The notes below the pieces were generated by a model that saw only the letters and a list, made by a program, of their open reading frames with translations, did not search any database and had not been told where the DNA came from. From NCBI RefSeq assembly GCF_001613265.1, contig NZ_BDCA01000008.1:177323-241322 (forward strand): DNA of 64,000 nucleotides. The letters run 5' to 3'. Each line of letters begins with the position of its first letter. Positions within the stretch are counted from its first letter, which is position 1. Below are positions 25,433 through 34,788 of the stretch, one piece after another. The position numbers were made by a program, and so were the translations under genes. This stretch comes from Nocardia vermiculata NBRC 100427. GTDB lineage: Bacteria; Actinomycetota; Actinomycetes; Mycobacteriales; Mycobacteriaceae.

Positions 25433-27682
25433 TCAGTCGAATGTCAGCGTCAGCTCGTTCAATGTCTCGTCGAAATCGAACGGAACCCGATAGTCCTCGG
25501 AAACCGGTGAGCCGGTGTCGCGCCCGACGTTCAGGCCTTCGATGTAATTGACGCGCCACGGAGCCGTGTGGTCGACGCGACCGCTGCCCGTGGGGACGCC
25601 GTCGCACAGCAGGGTCACCGTCGCGCCGCTGCCGCGGGCGGTGTCGTCGAGTTGGAATCTGGCCGAGACGAGGTGTGTGCCCGCAGTGACGGCCGATTCC
25701 GAGACGACCCAGTAGCGTTCCCGGCCCAGCAGGTTGTAGTGATAGACGACCCGGCCGTCGAGGAAGTAGAGGGCGTGTCCGCCGAACCGGCCGCCCTGGG
25801 ACAGCAGCACGCCGTTCGGCCGGTCGGAGCCGACCACAACAGCTGCGGTGAGAGTGAACGACCTGTTGGTGATATCGGGTGCGGCACCGGGCGGCACCCT
25901 GGTGGTTCCCGAATAGTAGGTGAACCGTGCCCGTCCCTCGGTGGGATTGGGCTTGGGCGGCCCCGGTCGGGACGCCTTGCCGGCAATGATCGGAAGGACC
26001 TGGTTGTCCTCGGCCTCGGCCCAGAACAGATCGACCAGCGAACGCAGCCGGTCCGGATGAATTGCTGCCAGATCGCGGGCTTGGCTGTAGTCCTCGGCGA
26101 CGTGGTACAGCTCCCACTGCCGGTTGTCCAGGGCGGGTATGTCGGCCGCATACTCCCAGGGCATCTCGGTCGGGGTAGTGGCGGCAACCCATCCGTCGTG
26201 GTAGATCGCGAGATTGCCCATGAGTTCGAAGTATTGGGTGGTTCGGGTGGACGGTCGCTCGGGACCGTCGAACGTGTACGTCATGGGCACACCACTCATC
26301 GGCAACTGGGGTACGCCACGCACAACGGCGGGCGCATCGATGCCGACGATGTCGAGAATGGTCGGGACGATGTCGACCACATGATGGAACTGGGTTCGCA
26401 CGCCGCCGACGTCGGCGATCCGGGCAGGCAGCGACAGCACCATTCCGTTGCGGGTGCCGCCGAAATGCGACGCCATCATCTTGAACCACTGGAACGGCGA
26501 ATCGGTGGCGTGCGCCCATCCCGCCGGAAAGTGGTTGTAGTGCAACGGACCACCGAGCTCATCGAGATGTTCGAGCAGGGTCTCGATATCGTCTTCCATC
26601 CGGTTGACGTAGGTCATCTCGTTGAGCAGGCCGTTGGCCCCGCCCTCCGGACTTGCCCCGTTGTCTCCCTGAATGTAGATGACGAGCGTGTTGTCCAGTT
26701 CGCCGATCCGCTCCAGCTCGTCGAGCAGCCGTCCGATCTGAGCGTCGGCGTAGGCGAGCGAGGCCGCATACACTTCCATCATGCGCGCCGCCACGGTCTT
26801 GTGGTCGGCGGACAAGGAGTCCCAGCACGGGATCTGCGGGGGCCGCGCCGTCAGTTCGGTATTCGCGGGCACCACGCCGAGTTCTTTCTGGCGTGCCAGG
26901 GTCTCCTCTCGTAGCGCGTCCCAGCCCCGGTCGAACCGGCCGGAGAACCGTGAAATCCACTCCGGCGGGGCATGATGCGGTGCATGGCAGGCGGCGGTGG
27001 CGTACTGAATGAAGAACGGTTTGGCGGGCGCTACCGACTGCAGCCGACGGACCCAATCGATTGCCTTGTCCGCGAGGTCGGATTCGATGTGAAAGGACGG
27101 GTCGTCGGCCGGCGGTTCGACAGCGGCGGTGTTCAGGTACAGCGCGGGCGCCCAATTATTGGTGCTACCCCCTAGGAAGCCGTAGAAGTGCTCGAATCCC
27201 ATGTGCGTGGGCCAATGATCGAACGGCCCTGCCGGTCCCGTCTCGTAGACCGGAACATTGTGGTATTTGCCGAAATGAGCGGTGCCGTAGCCGTTCGAGC
27301 GGAGGATCTCGGCGATCGTGGCGGCGCTGTCCGGAATCACACTGGTGTATCCGTCGTAGGCGACCGCCATCTCGGTGACCCGTCCGGCGCCGACGAGGTG
27401 GTGATTGCGACCGGTCATCAGCGCGGCACGGGTCGGCGAGCACATCGCCGTGGTGTGGAACCGGGTGTAGCGCAGCCCACGGTCGGCAAGGGCATCAAGG
27501 GTGGGAGTGGGTATCGGGCCGCCGAAGGTGCTGCTGGCTCCGTAGCCCACGTCGTCGGTCATGACGACCACGACGTTGGGCGCGCCTGCGGGTGCGGTCG
27601 GTATCGCCGGCCAGTGCGGGGTATCACCGGCGGTGGGTTCGCGGTGGACCGTCCCGGTTCGTTGCGATGATGACGTGTTCAC
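25433..27682 (-). CDS. Type I (formylglycine) sulfatase
   Basis: The 749-residue protein is a large arylsulfatase-family enzyme. The metal-site MTDDVGYG (Asp43, Asp44) and the modification motif MCSPTRAALMTGRNHH are present, with Cys81 the residue converted to formylglycine. Later come HFGGTRNGMVLSLP and a beta-rich C-terminal domain from about 600 (SFTLTAAVVVGSDRPNGVLLSQGGRFGG). It hydrolyses a sulfate ester to alcohol plus sulfate. There is no signal peptide, so it acts in the cytoplasm. GTG 27682 is chosen for its CAGGAGG site. The gene converges with the TauD-type dioxygenase and is divergent from an aldo-keto reductase. Confidence 0.92.
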   Translation of the reverse strand: MNTSSSQRTGTVHREPTAGDTPHWPAIPTAPAGAPNVVVVMTDDVGYGASSTFGGPIPTPTLDALADRGLRYTRFHTTAMCSPTRAALMTGRNHHLVGAGRVTEMAVAYDGYTSVIPDSAATIAEILRSNGYGTAHFGKYHNVPVYETGPAGPFDHWPTHMGFEHFYGFLGGSTNNWAPALYLNTAAVEPPADDPSFHIESDLADKAIDWVRRLQSVAPAKPFFIQYATAACHAPHHAPPEWISRFSGRFDRGWDALREETLARQKELGVVPANTELTARPPQIPCWDSLSADHKTVAARMMEVYAASLAYADAQIGRLLDELERIGELDNTLVIYIQGDNGASPEGGANGLLNEMTYVNRMEDDIETLLEHLDELGGPLHYNHFPAGWAHATDSPFQWFKMMASHFGGTRNGMVLSLPARIADVGGVRTQFHHVVDIVPTILDIVGIDAPAVVRGVPQLPMSGVPMTYTFDGPERPSTRTTQYFELMGNLAIYHDGWVAATTPTEMPWEYAADIPALDNRQWELYHVAEDYSQARDLAAIHPDRLRSLVDLFWAEAEDNQVLPIIAGKASRPGPPKPNPTEGRARFTYYSGTTRVPPGAAPDITNRSFTLTAAVVVGSDRPNGVLLSQGGRFGGHALYFLDGRVVYHYNLLGRERYWVVSESAVTAGTHLVSARFQLDDTARGSGATVTLLCDGVPTGSGRVDHTAPWRVNYIEGLNVGRDTGSPVSEDYRVPFDFDETLNELTLTFD

Positions 27683-28064
27683 GGCGTTGCCTCCTGGAGC
27701 CGGGGCAGGCCGACACTGCGAGTCCGATCGTCTGCCTCGGAGCGTGATCGGGCCCCGAAGCAGCCGACACCGCCGGGGTTGTTCGGACAATCAACCAGGC
27801 CGTGGGGCGAGTGGGATGTCGCGACTCACTCAGTGAGAACGGCCGAGGCCGGTCCTTCGCAGTCGGCGGGTGGGGAGCAACGCACACTGCGGGTGGCGCG
27901 AACCGATCCCGGTGGCTGGTTGCCACGATTGACGCGGTGACACGGCACCGACCACGGTGACCGCGCGGGCATACCGCCGGGGCCGGCGCGGCGACCACGA
28001 GAAGCCGTGGTGTGACCGGGTATCGGCCTCGAACACTCGAATCGTCGAATAGGAGACATCGATC
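27683..28064. promoter_or_regulatory. 382-base divergent promoter region with a 13-base palindrome
   Basis: No gene is evident in this gap between the leftward sulfatase and the rightward aldo-keto reductase. It contains CTCACTCAGTGAG (27825-27837), a perfect palindrome around one central base, about 140 bases upstream of the sulfatase start. It does not match the other operators in the window. It could bind a regulator encoded elsewhere. Confidence 0.4.
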
Positions 28065-29024
28065 GTGGAATATCGCCAACTGGGCCGCAGCGGCCTGACC
28101 GTGTCGGCACTCGGCCTCGGCTGCAACAACTTCGGCATGCGCATCGATCAGGAACAGTCCGCCGCGGTGGTGCACCGGGCGCTGGATTCGGGAATTACCT
28201 TTTTCGACACGGCACAGATGTACGGCCAGGGCACCTCCGAGCGGTTCCTCGGTGCCGCCTTGGGCGCGCGACGATCCGATGTGGTCGTCGCGACCAAGTT
28301 CGGTGCCCGCCGGCCGGACGGACCGGACCAGGCTCCGGGCTCGCGCCGCAATATCGTGCGTGAGTGCGAGCAGAGTCTGCGGCGACTCGGCACCGACTAC
28401 ATCGACCTCTACTACCAGCACTTCCATGATCCCCGGACACCGATCGAGGAAACCCTCGGAGCCCTCGACGACTTGGTGCGCCAGGGCAAGGTGCGATACA
28501 TCGCCTCGTCGAATCTCGCCGGTTGGCAGCTCGCGGATGCCGATCATGTCGCGGCGAACCTCGGTAGTGCCCGTTTCATCGGAAGCCAGGTGGAATGGAG
28601 TCTGCTGAAACGAGCGGCGGAAGCAGAGATAGTGCCGGCGTGCCGTCGATTCGACGTGGGGATCGTTCCGTACTTCCCGCTCGCTTCCGGGCTGCTCACA
28701 GGCAAATACACTGCGGGCCGGGCCTTTCCGGCCGGATCGCGGATGGCTGAGGTGCCCCGCCTGGCGGGCGATGCGACCGAGGAGAACTTCGCCTTGATCG
28801 ACCGGCTGAGCGCGGTGGCTCGCAGCCTGGACCACACCATCCTGGAACTCGCCATTTGCTGGTTGCTCTCCCGATCCGTCGTCTCGTCCGTGATCACCGG
28901 CGCCACCACGCCGGAGCAGCTCTCGGCCAACGTCGACGCCTCCGGCTGGCGTCTCGGCCCGGAGGAGTTCGCGGCGGTCGAGGAAGCTTTCGCGTCGCAG
29001 CCGCGATCGGATGACGACGCATGA
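28065..29024 (+). CDS. Aldo-keto reductase
   Basis: The 319-residue protein has the full AKR catalytic tetrad: Asp48 (FFDTAQMYG), Tyr53, Lys78 (VATKFG) and His119 (LYYQH). The NADPH-binding end reads SVITGATTPEQLSANV. It resembles the YghZ/potassium-channel-beta-like AKR group acting on aldehydes and ketones. GTG 28065 has an AGGAGA site. It may act on the alcohol or ketone produced after desulfation by the divergent sulfatase; the binding-protein gene follows after 187 bases. Confidence 0.87.
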   Translation: MEYRQLGRSGLTVSALGLGCNNFGMRIDQEQSAAVVHRALDSGITFFDTAQMYGQGTSERFLGAALGARRSDVVVATKFGARRPDGPDQAPGSRRNIVRECEQSLRRLGTDYIDLYYQHFHDPRTPIEETLGALDDLVRQGKVRYIASSNLAGWQLADADHVAANLGSARFIGSQVEWSLLKRAAEAEIVPACRRFDVGIVPYFPLASGLLTGKYTAGRAFPAGSRMAEVPRLAGDATEENFALIDRLSAVARSLDHTILELAICWLLSRSVVSSVITGATTPEQLSANVDASGWRLGPEEFAAVEEAFASQPRSDDDA

Positions 29025-29211
29025 GTCGGACAACGACGCCATCGCTGCAGTCATCGGGATCGAGTGGGCGTGACCCAGCGCGCAGGTGTACTGGCGGTCT
29101 GCGTGCTCCTGCTCAGCGAGATCGTGCCGGTAGCCGTCGGGAGCTTCGCTAGTTTCCGCACGATGGTGGTCCGCGCGAGCCGGACAGAATTCCGTACGAA
29201 GGAGCAGCCAC

Positions 29212-30801
29212 ATGCGACATCAACTCGGCCGGCGACAGGGGACAGGCCGGCGCACCGCTCTCGGTGCGGTCCTTGCTGTCGGTGCTCTCGTACTCAGCGC
29301 CTGCGGATCGGGCGGGTATTCCGACGGCAACGGTGAGGCAGACCCGAATGCCACGTTGCGGCTCACTTATGCCGGCGTCGCTACGCTCGACCCGGCGCAG
29401 ACGCCGGGGTCGACCGCGGTGCTGTCCAACACCTGGCCGGTCTACGACCGGCTGCTCCAGGTCTCCGAAGACGGCCGGTACCAGCCCATGCTGGCTACGA
29501 AGTGGACCTTCTCCGAAGATGGCAGGTCGCTGCGGCTGGACCTGCGCCACGACGTCACCTTCTCGGACGGGACCCCCTTGACGGCCTCGACCGTCGAGGC
29601 CAATATCGAGCGCTACCGGAAGGCGCCGGTGAGCAGAGAATTGTCCGCGACGATCGAGGGCGTCACCGTCGTCGACGAGCACACCGTCGACCTGCACCTG
29701 GCCGCGGCCAGTCGTGCGGTCCTGGGTGCTCTGTCCGCTTCGGCTCCCGGCAGCATGATCAGCGAGAAGGCGCTCGACAATCCCGACCTGGCAACTCACC
29801 CGGTCGGGAGCGGGGCCTGGGTGGTCGACAGTTTCCGCCCCAACGAGCGCGTGACCTACAAGCTGCGGCCCGATACGCAGAACATCTGGGACCCGGCTAC
29901 CGGCAAGGTCGCCGGTGTCGATATCGCGGTGCGGGAGACCGATGCCGCCTATGCCGCGGTCCGCAGCGGCCAAGCCGATGTGGTGCTGTCCAACGGCGAC
30001 ATCAGCGCACTGCAGACCGGTATCGATCAAGGCACTCTGACGGTGCGACCGTTGAAGAACGCGACGACGACCGCCGCCGTCCACCTGAACCACACGGTCG
30101 AGCCGTTCGACGACGTGCGGGTACGTCAGGCGGTCAACTACGCGATCGACCGGAAATCATTGGTCGAGGCGCTGGTGCCCACCACCACGGCCCGGGTGCA
30201 GCCGTTCGCGTCGGTGGTCAACGGTTTCGACGAGTCCCTCGAGGCGAGGTATCCCTATGATCCGGCGAAGGCCGAGCAGCTACTCGCCGAGGCGGGCCAT
30301 CCGAACGGGGTGGACGCGGGCACCTTCTACGTCGCCAACTGGGAGCCGTTCCCGCAGGCTGCCCAGATCATCCAAGCCGACCTGGCGAAGGCGGGAATCC
30401 GGATCGAGCTCGAGCTGATGGACATCCGGCAACTCTCGTCCGGTGGGTACTCCAACAGCAACCGGCCCGGTGCGCTGATGTGGATGTCGTACCCGGGGCT
30501 CGAGCCGGGTGTGGACCTGCACTGGTTCCTGGAGAGCCCGACGACGATGCCCAGTGGGGTCCCGGCCGAGATCGCCGCCCGGATCGCCACGGTCGACGAT
30601 TCGACGGCGACGGACCAGCAACGAGCGTCCCGCGCCCGGGAAGTCGTCGAGTGGGCTACCGACAACGCGATGTACGCACCGATCTGGCAGGGCGTCCCCG
30701 GCTGGGTGATGACCAACAAGGTGCACGGAGTCGAAGCCGGCAAGGCCTTCCTCGCACCATTGGGCGGGCAGGACTTCCGCTACGCCTGGAAGAGCAAGTA
30801 A
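29212..30801 (+). CDS. ABC transporter substrate-binding lipoprotein (SBP family 5)
   Basis: The 529-residue protein starts with a lipoprotein signal peptide and lipobox LSAC (Cys near residue 27), so it is anchored outside the membrane. The rest has the family 5 (peptide/nickel-type) layout: STAVLSNTWPVYDRLLQVSEDG, WTFSEDGRSLRLDLRHDVTFSDGTPL, VRQAVNYAIDRKSLVEAL. Such proteins bind peptides, glycosides or other bulky solutes. No permease or ATPase gene is near, so it must share transporter parts encoded elsewhere. It is clearly paralogous to the binding protein at 49251. Start 29212 has a GAAGGAG site. Confidence 0.9.
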   Translation: MRHQLGRRQGTGRRTALGAVLAVGALVLSACGSGGYSDGNGEADPNATLRLTYAGVATLDPAQTPGSTAVLSNTWPVYDRLLQVSEDGRYQPMLATKWTFSEDGRSLRLDLRHDVTFSDGTPLTASTVEANIERYRKAPVSRELSATIEGVTVVDEHTVDLHLAAASRAVLGALSASAPGSMISEKALDNPDLATHPVGSGAWVVDSFRPNERVTYKLRPDTQNIWDPATGKVAGVDIAVRETDAAYAAVRSGQADVVLSNGDISALQTGIDQGTLTVRPLKNATTTAAVHLNHTVEPFDDVRVRQAVNYAIDRKSLVEALVPTTTARVQPFASVVNGFDESLEARYPYDPAKAEQLLAEAGHPNGVDAGTFYVANWEPFPQAAQIIQADLAKAGIRIELELMDIRQLSSGGYSNSNRPGALMWMSYPGLEPGVDLHWFLESPTTMPSGVPAEIAARIATVDDSTATDQQRASRAREVVEWATDNAMYAPIWQGVPGWVMTNKVHGVEAGKAFLAPLGGQDFRYAWKSK

Positions 30802-30913
30802 CCGTGGTCTCGGTCGATGCAGGAGAATACCTGTGCAACACCGACGGTTCCGACGCTCCAGGTGACTGGGATGCGATCGTCGCGGCCTGCGGTGTCGATG
30901 GTCGACGCGGCGG

Positions 30914-31993
30914 TCAGCTGTGTCGGGTAGCAGTGACTTCTGCCGTGTAGCGTCCGGGCATTTCCGCGAACGGTGTGCGGAACCGGGCCCACAGCGGCAG
31001 GTCTTCCATCGAATAGATGTCTCGCTGATTGTGCGGGCGTCGCGGCCACGACGGGATGTTGAGCCAGAGCCGCATCAGGTGGCGGCGGCGGTCGAGGCTC
31101 TCGTGGTCCTCGTAGGTTGTGCGGCCGTGGACGATCAGCCGGTTGTTGAGGAACTGGATGTCGCCGGGTGCGATATTCATGTCGAGGTAGAACTCGGGGG
31201 AGGCGGACAGCTCGCAGCACAGCTCCAGTGCTGCTTCCTGCTCCGGGGTGATGTCGAAGTAGCCGGCGCGCGCGGCGTCGCGGATCTGAGCGACGTGGAT
31301 GCATGAGCTGAAGACACCGTCGGTCTTCGCGAAGAGTGCGACGTTACCCGGCGTCACGATGTTGCCGTCCCCGCGTTCGGCGTCCATCCGGCCGCGCATC
31401 ACCGGCATCCCCGTGTAGAGCACGCGGGCAAGTTCGGGGTTCGTCTCGATCATTCGGTCGTGAACGGCTGCGGCACTGGCGATTCGGCTGGCACCGCCGG
31501 CCTTGGCTTCGCGCAGGCACAGCAGCGAGACGACGTCGTGGCCGTCGCTGTGCATGTTCATCGACTGTGCCGACCGGTAACCGCGGACCTGTTCGTCGAC
31601 CAGGTCGGCCACGTTGAGTACGTGGCCCAGGATTTCGCCGTTGCCTGATTGCGGGATGATCTCGCCCAGATGCGATCCCAAGCCGCAGTAGATCCGGGCC
31701 AGGTCGTCGTCGCTGTACTGTTCGCGTGCGAGTCCACGGATGAGCACGAACCCGCGACCCGCCCACAGTTCGCTGCGTAGCCGGGACAAGAACGTGCCGA
31801 CGCTGTACAGCGGGAAGTTGTCCGGTGTGATCTCCGACAGGTCGAGGTCACCATGCCTTTTCAGGGTGGTCAGTGCCGCGTCGATCTCGCCGAGTTCAGC
31901 CTCGGACAACTGCCACAGGCCGTCCTGACGGTAGTCCAGCGTGCTGCCCAGCCATGCGGAGCGTCCGCCGACGGGTGTGAGAGTGCCGTTCAT
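30914..31993 (-). CDS. TauD/TfdA-type Fe(II)/2-oxoglutarate dioxygenase
   Basis: The 359-residue protein is a longer member of the TauD/TfdA superfamily. The iron-binding pair is His148/Asp150 in NMHSDGHD, and the distal His lies in NNRLIVHGRTTYEDHESLDRRRH, followed by the 2-oxoglutarate-binding Arg in RRHLMRLWLN. It resembles gamma-butyrobetaine/clavaminate-type proteins of unknown substrate more than taurine dioxygenase. Start ATG 31993 follows GGAGGAACA. It lies 71 bases downstream of the amidohydrolase gene on the same strand and probably shares its transcript. The role could be hydroxylation or oxidative removal of a side group. Confidence 0.85.
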   Translation of the reverse strand: MNGTLTPVGGRSAWLGSTLDYRQDGLWQLSEAELGEIDAALTTLKRHGDLDLSEITPDNFPLYSVGTFLSRLRSELWAGRGFVLIRGLAREQYSDDDLARIYCGLGSHLGEIIPQSGNGEILGHVLNVADLVDEQVRGYRSAQSMNMHSDGHDVVSLLCLREAKAGGASRIASAAAVHDRMIETNPELARVLYTGMPVMRGRMDAERGDGNIVTPGNVALFAKTDGVFSSCIHVAQIRDAARAGYFDITPEQEAALELCCELSASPEFYLDMNIAPGDIQFLNNRLIVHGRTTYEDHESLDRRRHLMRLWLNIPSWPRRPHNQRDIYSMEDLPLWARFRTPFAEMPGRYTAEVTATRHS

Positions 31994-32064
31994 TGTTCCT
32001 CCGAGAGGGGAGCGGGTCGCGTCGTGGAGCCCAGAGTTGTTCGTGCGCTGTCGTGTTCGAGATG

Positions 32065-33804
32065 TCAGGTGCGGCACGGTGAGGGCGCCGGTTGTGCGCC
32101 TCGGACCAGTTGTCCTGGCAGTGCGCCGGTGTGCTGCCCGTCGCGGGTGACGACAACTCCGTTGACGATGGTGGCGGTGTAGCCGCGGGCATCCTGCATG
32201 AGGCGGCGGCCGCCGGCGGGGAGATCGCGGACCACGCGTGGCAATTCCAGTGTGAGGCCGGCCAGATCGATCACGTTCAGATCCGCACGGTAGCCCGGTG
32301 CGATCACGCCACGGTCGTGCAGGCCCACCATCTCCGCGCACCGCCGGGTCATCCGGTGGATCAGGTGCGGCAGGGGGATGCGCTCACCCCGCGTGCGGTC
32401 GCGGCCCCAGTGGGTGAGCAGATGGGTGTAGATGCTGCCGTCGCAGATGACGCCGAGATGCGCCCCGCCGTCGCCCAGTCCCGGCACGGCGTGCTCGTTG
32501 AGCAGCATGTCGCGGCAGGGCTCCAGGGAGAAGTCGGCGTAGTTCGAGAAGGCCAGATAGAGGATGTTGCGGCCGTCGTTGTCGAGAAGTTTGTCGTAGG
32601 CGAGGCTTTCGGGCGTAACGCCCAGGCGCGCGGCCTGAGCACCGATGCTGCTCTCGGCGGCAGGCTCGTAATCGAACCCTTCGGCCATTTCGTAGAGCTG
32701 GTCGAAGTCGCGCACCCGCATCCCGATCTGGATGCTGGGATCGGGATCGTTCGCCTCGGACAGGATGCGCTGCTCGACCTCCGGGCGGCGCAGTTCACGG
32801 ACCCGGTCTGCCAGTGGGATATCGGCCATCGCCCGATAGGTGGGCGTCGAATAGAACGGGTTGAGGGTCAGCTCGAGACCCAGCAGGACCCCCAGCGGCC
32901 GCGGCAGGATCTGCAGGGTGGCCTTGCCGCCGTCGGCATTGAACGCGTCGAACTTGTCCAGGACGGAGCGCCAGACGTCCGGTCGGCCGTGACTCTGTAC
33001 CAGCGACATGCTGAACGGCCGTCGAAATGCCTTCGCCTGGCGCAGGCCCATGTCCAAGACCTGTTCCCAGTCGTCGTTGTATTCGATGACGAACTGCACC
33101 AGGCCCGCACCGGCTCGGTCCAAGGCAGCGGCAAGGCCCGCGTACTCGTCCTCGGTCGCGGCCAGGGTGGGGGTGAGCCGACCGTCGCTGGAACGGTGGA
33201 ACATCGTCTGCGAGGTGCCGAAACCGAAGGCACCGGCCCGGATCGACTCCTCCAGGACTTCGGCCATCTGCCGGATCTCGTCCGCCGTGGCCGGTTCGCG
33301 ATGGAAGGCACGCTCGCCCATGACGAAAGTACGCAGGGCGGCATGGGGGACATAGCTACAGATATCGGCGTCGAACTGTCGCCGGCCCAGATAGTCGAGA
33401 TACTCGGGATAGCTGGTCCATTGCCAGTCCACGCCCTCGCTCAGTACCACATTGGGGATGTCCTCGACACCCTCCATGAGTTCGATCAACATGTCGCGAT
33501 GCTCGGGCTTGCACGGCGCAAAACCCACACCGCAATTGCCCATCACCACGGTCGTCACCCCGTGGTTGGTCGAGGGAACCAGCCGGTTCTCCCAGGTGGC
33601 CTGACCGTCGTAGTGGGTGTGGACATCGACGAACCCCGGCGTCACCAGCTGTCCGCCGGCATCGATCTCCTCGTGGCCGGAGCCGCGAACGTTTCCGACC
33701 GCGACGATCACGCCGTCGCGCACCGCGACATCCGCCTGCCGTGCCGGTGCACCGGAACCGTCGACAACGGTGCCGTTGCGGATCACCAGATCGAACTCGG
33801 TCAT
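32065..33804 (-). CDS. Amidohydrolase, N-acyl-D-amino-acid deacylase-like
   Basis: The 579-residue protein belongs to the amidohydrolase_3 group: [28 protein letters not shown] starts the beta-sandwich, and [11 protein letters not shown] supplies His62, His64 and Asp66. [10 protein letters not shown] follows, typical of D-aminoacylases. The C-terminal [16 protein letters not shown] closes the fold. Known relatives hydrolyse N-acyl-D-amino acids or cyclic amides. Start ATG 33804 has a GAGAGGTGG site. A palindromic operator lies about 100 bases upstream and a TetR gene precedes it. Deconjugation of an amide-linked side chain is possible but only inferred. Confidence 0.83.
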   Translation of the reverse strand: MTEFDLVIRNGTVVDGSGAPARQADVAVRDGVIVAVGNVRGSGHEEIDAGGQLVTPGFVDVHTHYDGQATWENRLVPSTNHGVTTVVMGNCGVGFAPCKPEHRDMLIELMEGVEDIPNVVLSEGVDWQWTSYPEYLDYLGRRQFDADICSYVPHAALRTFVMGERAFHREPATADEIRQMAEVLEESIRAGAFGFGTSQTMFHRSSDGRLTPTLAATEDEYAGLAAALDRAGAGLVQFVIEYNDDWEQVLDMGLRQAKAFRRPFSMSLVQSHGRPDVWRSVLDKFDAFNADGGKATLQILPRPLGVLLGLELTLNPFYSTPTYRAMADIPLADRVRELRRPEVEQRILSEANDPDPSIQIGMRVRDFDQLYEMAEGFDYEPAAESSIGAQAARLGVTPESLAYDKLLDNDGRNILYLAFSNYADFSLEPCRDMLLNEHAVPGLGDGGAHLGVICDGSIYTHLLTHWGRDRTRGERIPLPHLIHRMTRRCAEMVGLHDRGVIAPGYRADLNVIDLAGLTLELPRVVRDLPAGGRRLMQDARGYTATIVNGVVVTRDGQHTGALPGQLVRGAQPAPSPCRT

Positions 33805-33903
33805 GTGCCACCTCTCCAAGGTTGTGATCCGAACGGCCTCGTTGGGGGTTGAACGCAAGGGGCGCAACAGAACCGGATCCTCGGAACGGGCCGATGCGAA
33901 CCA

Positions 33904-33923
33904 GTTTAGCCGCGTGGCTAAAC
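33904..33923. promoter_or_regulatory. Palindromic operator upstream of the amidohydrolase gene
   Basis: GTTTAGCCGCGTGGCTAAAC has perfect 8-base arms (GTTTAGCC / GGCTAAAC) around GCGT. It lies in the 310-base gap between the TetR gene (34115-34690) and the amidohydrolase gene, which otherwise shows no gene. It probably binds the adjacent TetR protein and controls the amidohydrolase-dioxygenase pair. Confidence 0.6.
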
Positions 33924-34114
33924 GCGGGCAAGGGGTGCGGCGCGGAATGCTCATCCGACTGCGGCAGGCAATGGGAGCGCATCATGCTGGAGGAGATGCC
34001 ATGTGACGCTGAAGAATCGCCCGCGAACCGCCGCAACTGCCGGATGTGAAAGCGGCGGTCCGCGGCTGGGGGAGCAGCAGGCCCTCACGGTCGCATGGCG
34101 ACGGGGACGGCTTC

Positions 34115-34690
34115 CTACCGCTGGTCGACTGCTCGGCGCACCAGCGCGTAGACCGCCTCGGTGACCTCGTCTTCGGGCTGATCACCGAGGCCGGCGATTT
34201 CCTGCACGTATTGCCCGAATATGCCCCAGCCGAGCCCCATCGCCGTGATCGCCGCGACAGCGATTCGAGCGTCGTGGTCCGGGGCGGAAGGGGTATCGAT
34301 GTCGCCTGCGATGCGTTGGCTCAGCGCCGCCAGCGCCGGAGATCGGCCGAGGAGCGCCTCGGGCTTGTCGCCCGCGAGGATCGACCGCGCCACGATGCGA
34401 GCGTATTCGGCGGACTTCGGTCTCATGATGTGAGTGACAGCATCATCGACCGTCGGTGCCTCGACGAAGTAGTCGGTCCATTCCATCGATGCTCGTTCCA
34501 GGACGAGTTTGAGGAGGTCGTCCTTCGTGCCGATGTAGTGGTGAATCAGTCCGTAGTTGACGCCGGCGGCCGCTGCTACTTCTCGGAGCGAAACGCCACC
34601 GGCACCTTTCTCCGCGAAGAGAGGGCGGGCGGCCGTAACGAGGCGGGCGACTGCTCGCTCGCGAGCCGCCGAGGTCGTCGCGTCTGTCAC
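34115..34690 (-). CDS. TetR-family transcriptional regulator
   Basis: The 191-residue protein has the TetR DNA-binding domain (LVTAARPLFAEKGAGGVSLREVAAAAGVNYGLIHHYIGTKDDLLKLVLERA, about 16-66) and a helical ligand domain with GLGWGIFGQYVQEIAGL. The GTG start at 34690 begins VTDATTSAARER. It is transcribed in the same direction as the amidohydrolase gene downstream, and the only good palindrome nearby lies in that gene's promoter. It probably represses that pair of genes; the ligand is unknown. Confidence 0.85.
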   Translation of the reverse strand: MTDATTSAARERAVARLVTAARPLFAEKGAGGVSLREVAAAAGVNYGLIHHYIGTKDDLLKLVLERASMEWTDYFVEAPTVDDAVTHIMRPKSAEYARIVARSILAGDKPEALLGRSPALAALSQRIAGDIDTPSAPDHDARIAVAAITAMGLGWGIFGQYVQEIAGLGDQPEDEVTEAVYALVRRAVDQR

Positions 34691-34788
34691 AGTGCCCCGT
34701 ATCGATCGTCGCTTCGGTCGGTGTGGTGATCCCCACCTTAACGCTCGGTGGGACGAACCTCGTAGACGTCGATCGGTGGACCGGAAGC

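Noticed and set aside
29021..29152. Small 43-codon frame starting with an ATGA overlap at the end of the aldo-keto reductase gene
   Set aside because: The translation is low-complexity (rich in Arg, Ser, Gly), has no recognisable fold and no downstream partner; the overlap alone is not enough.
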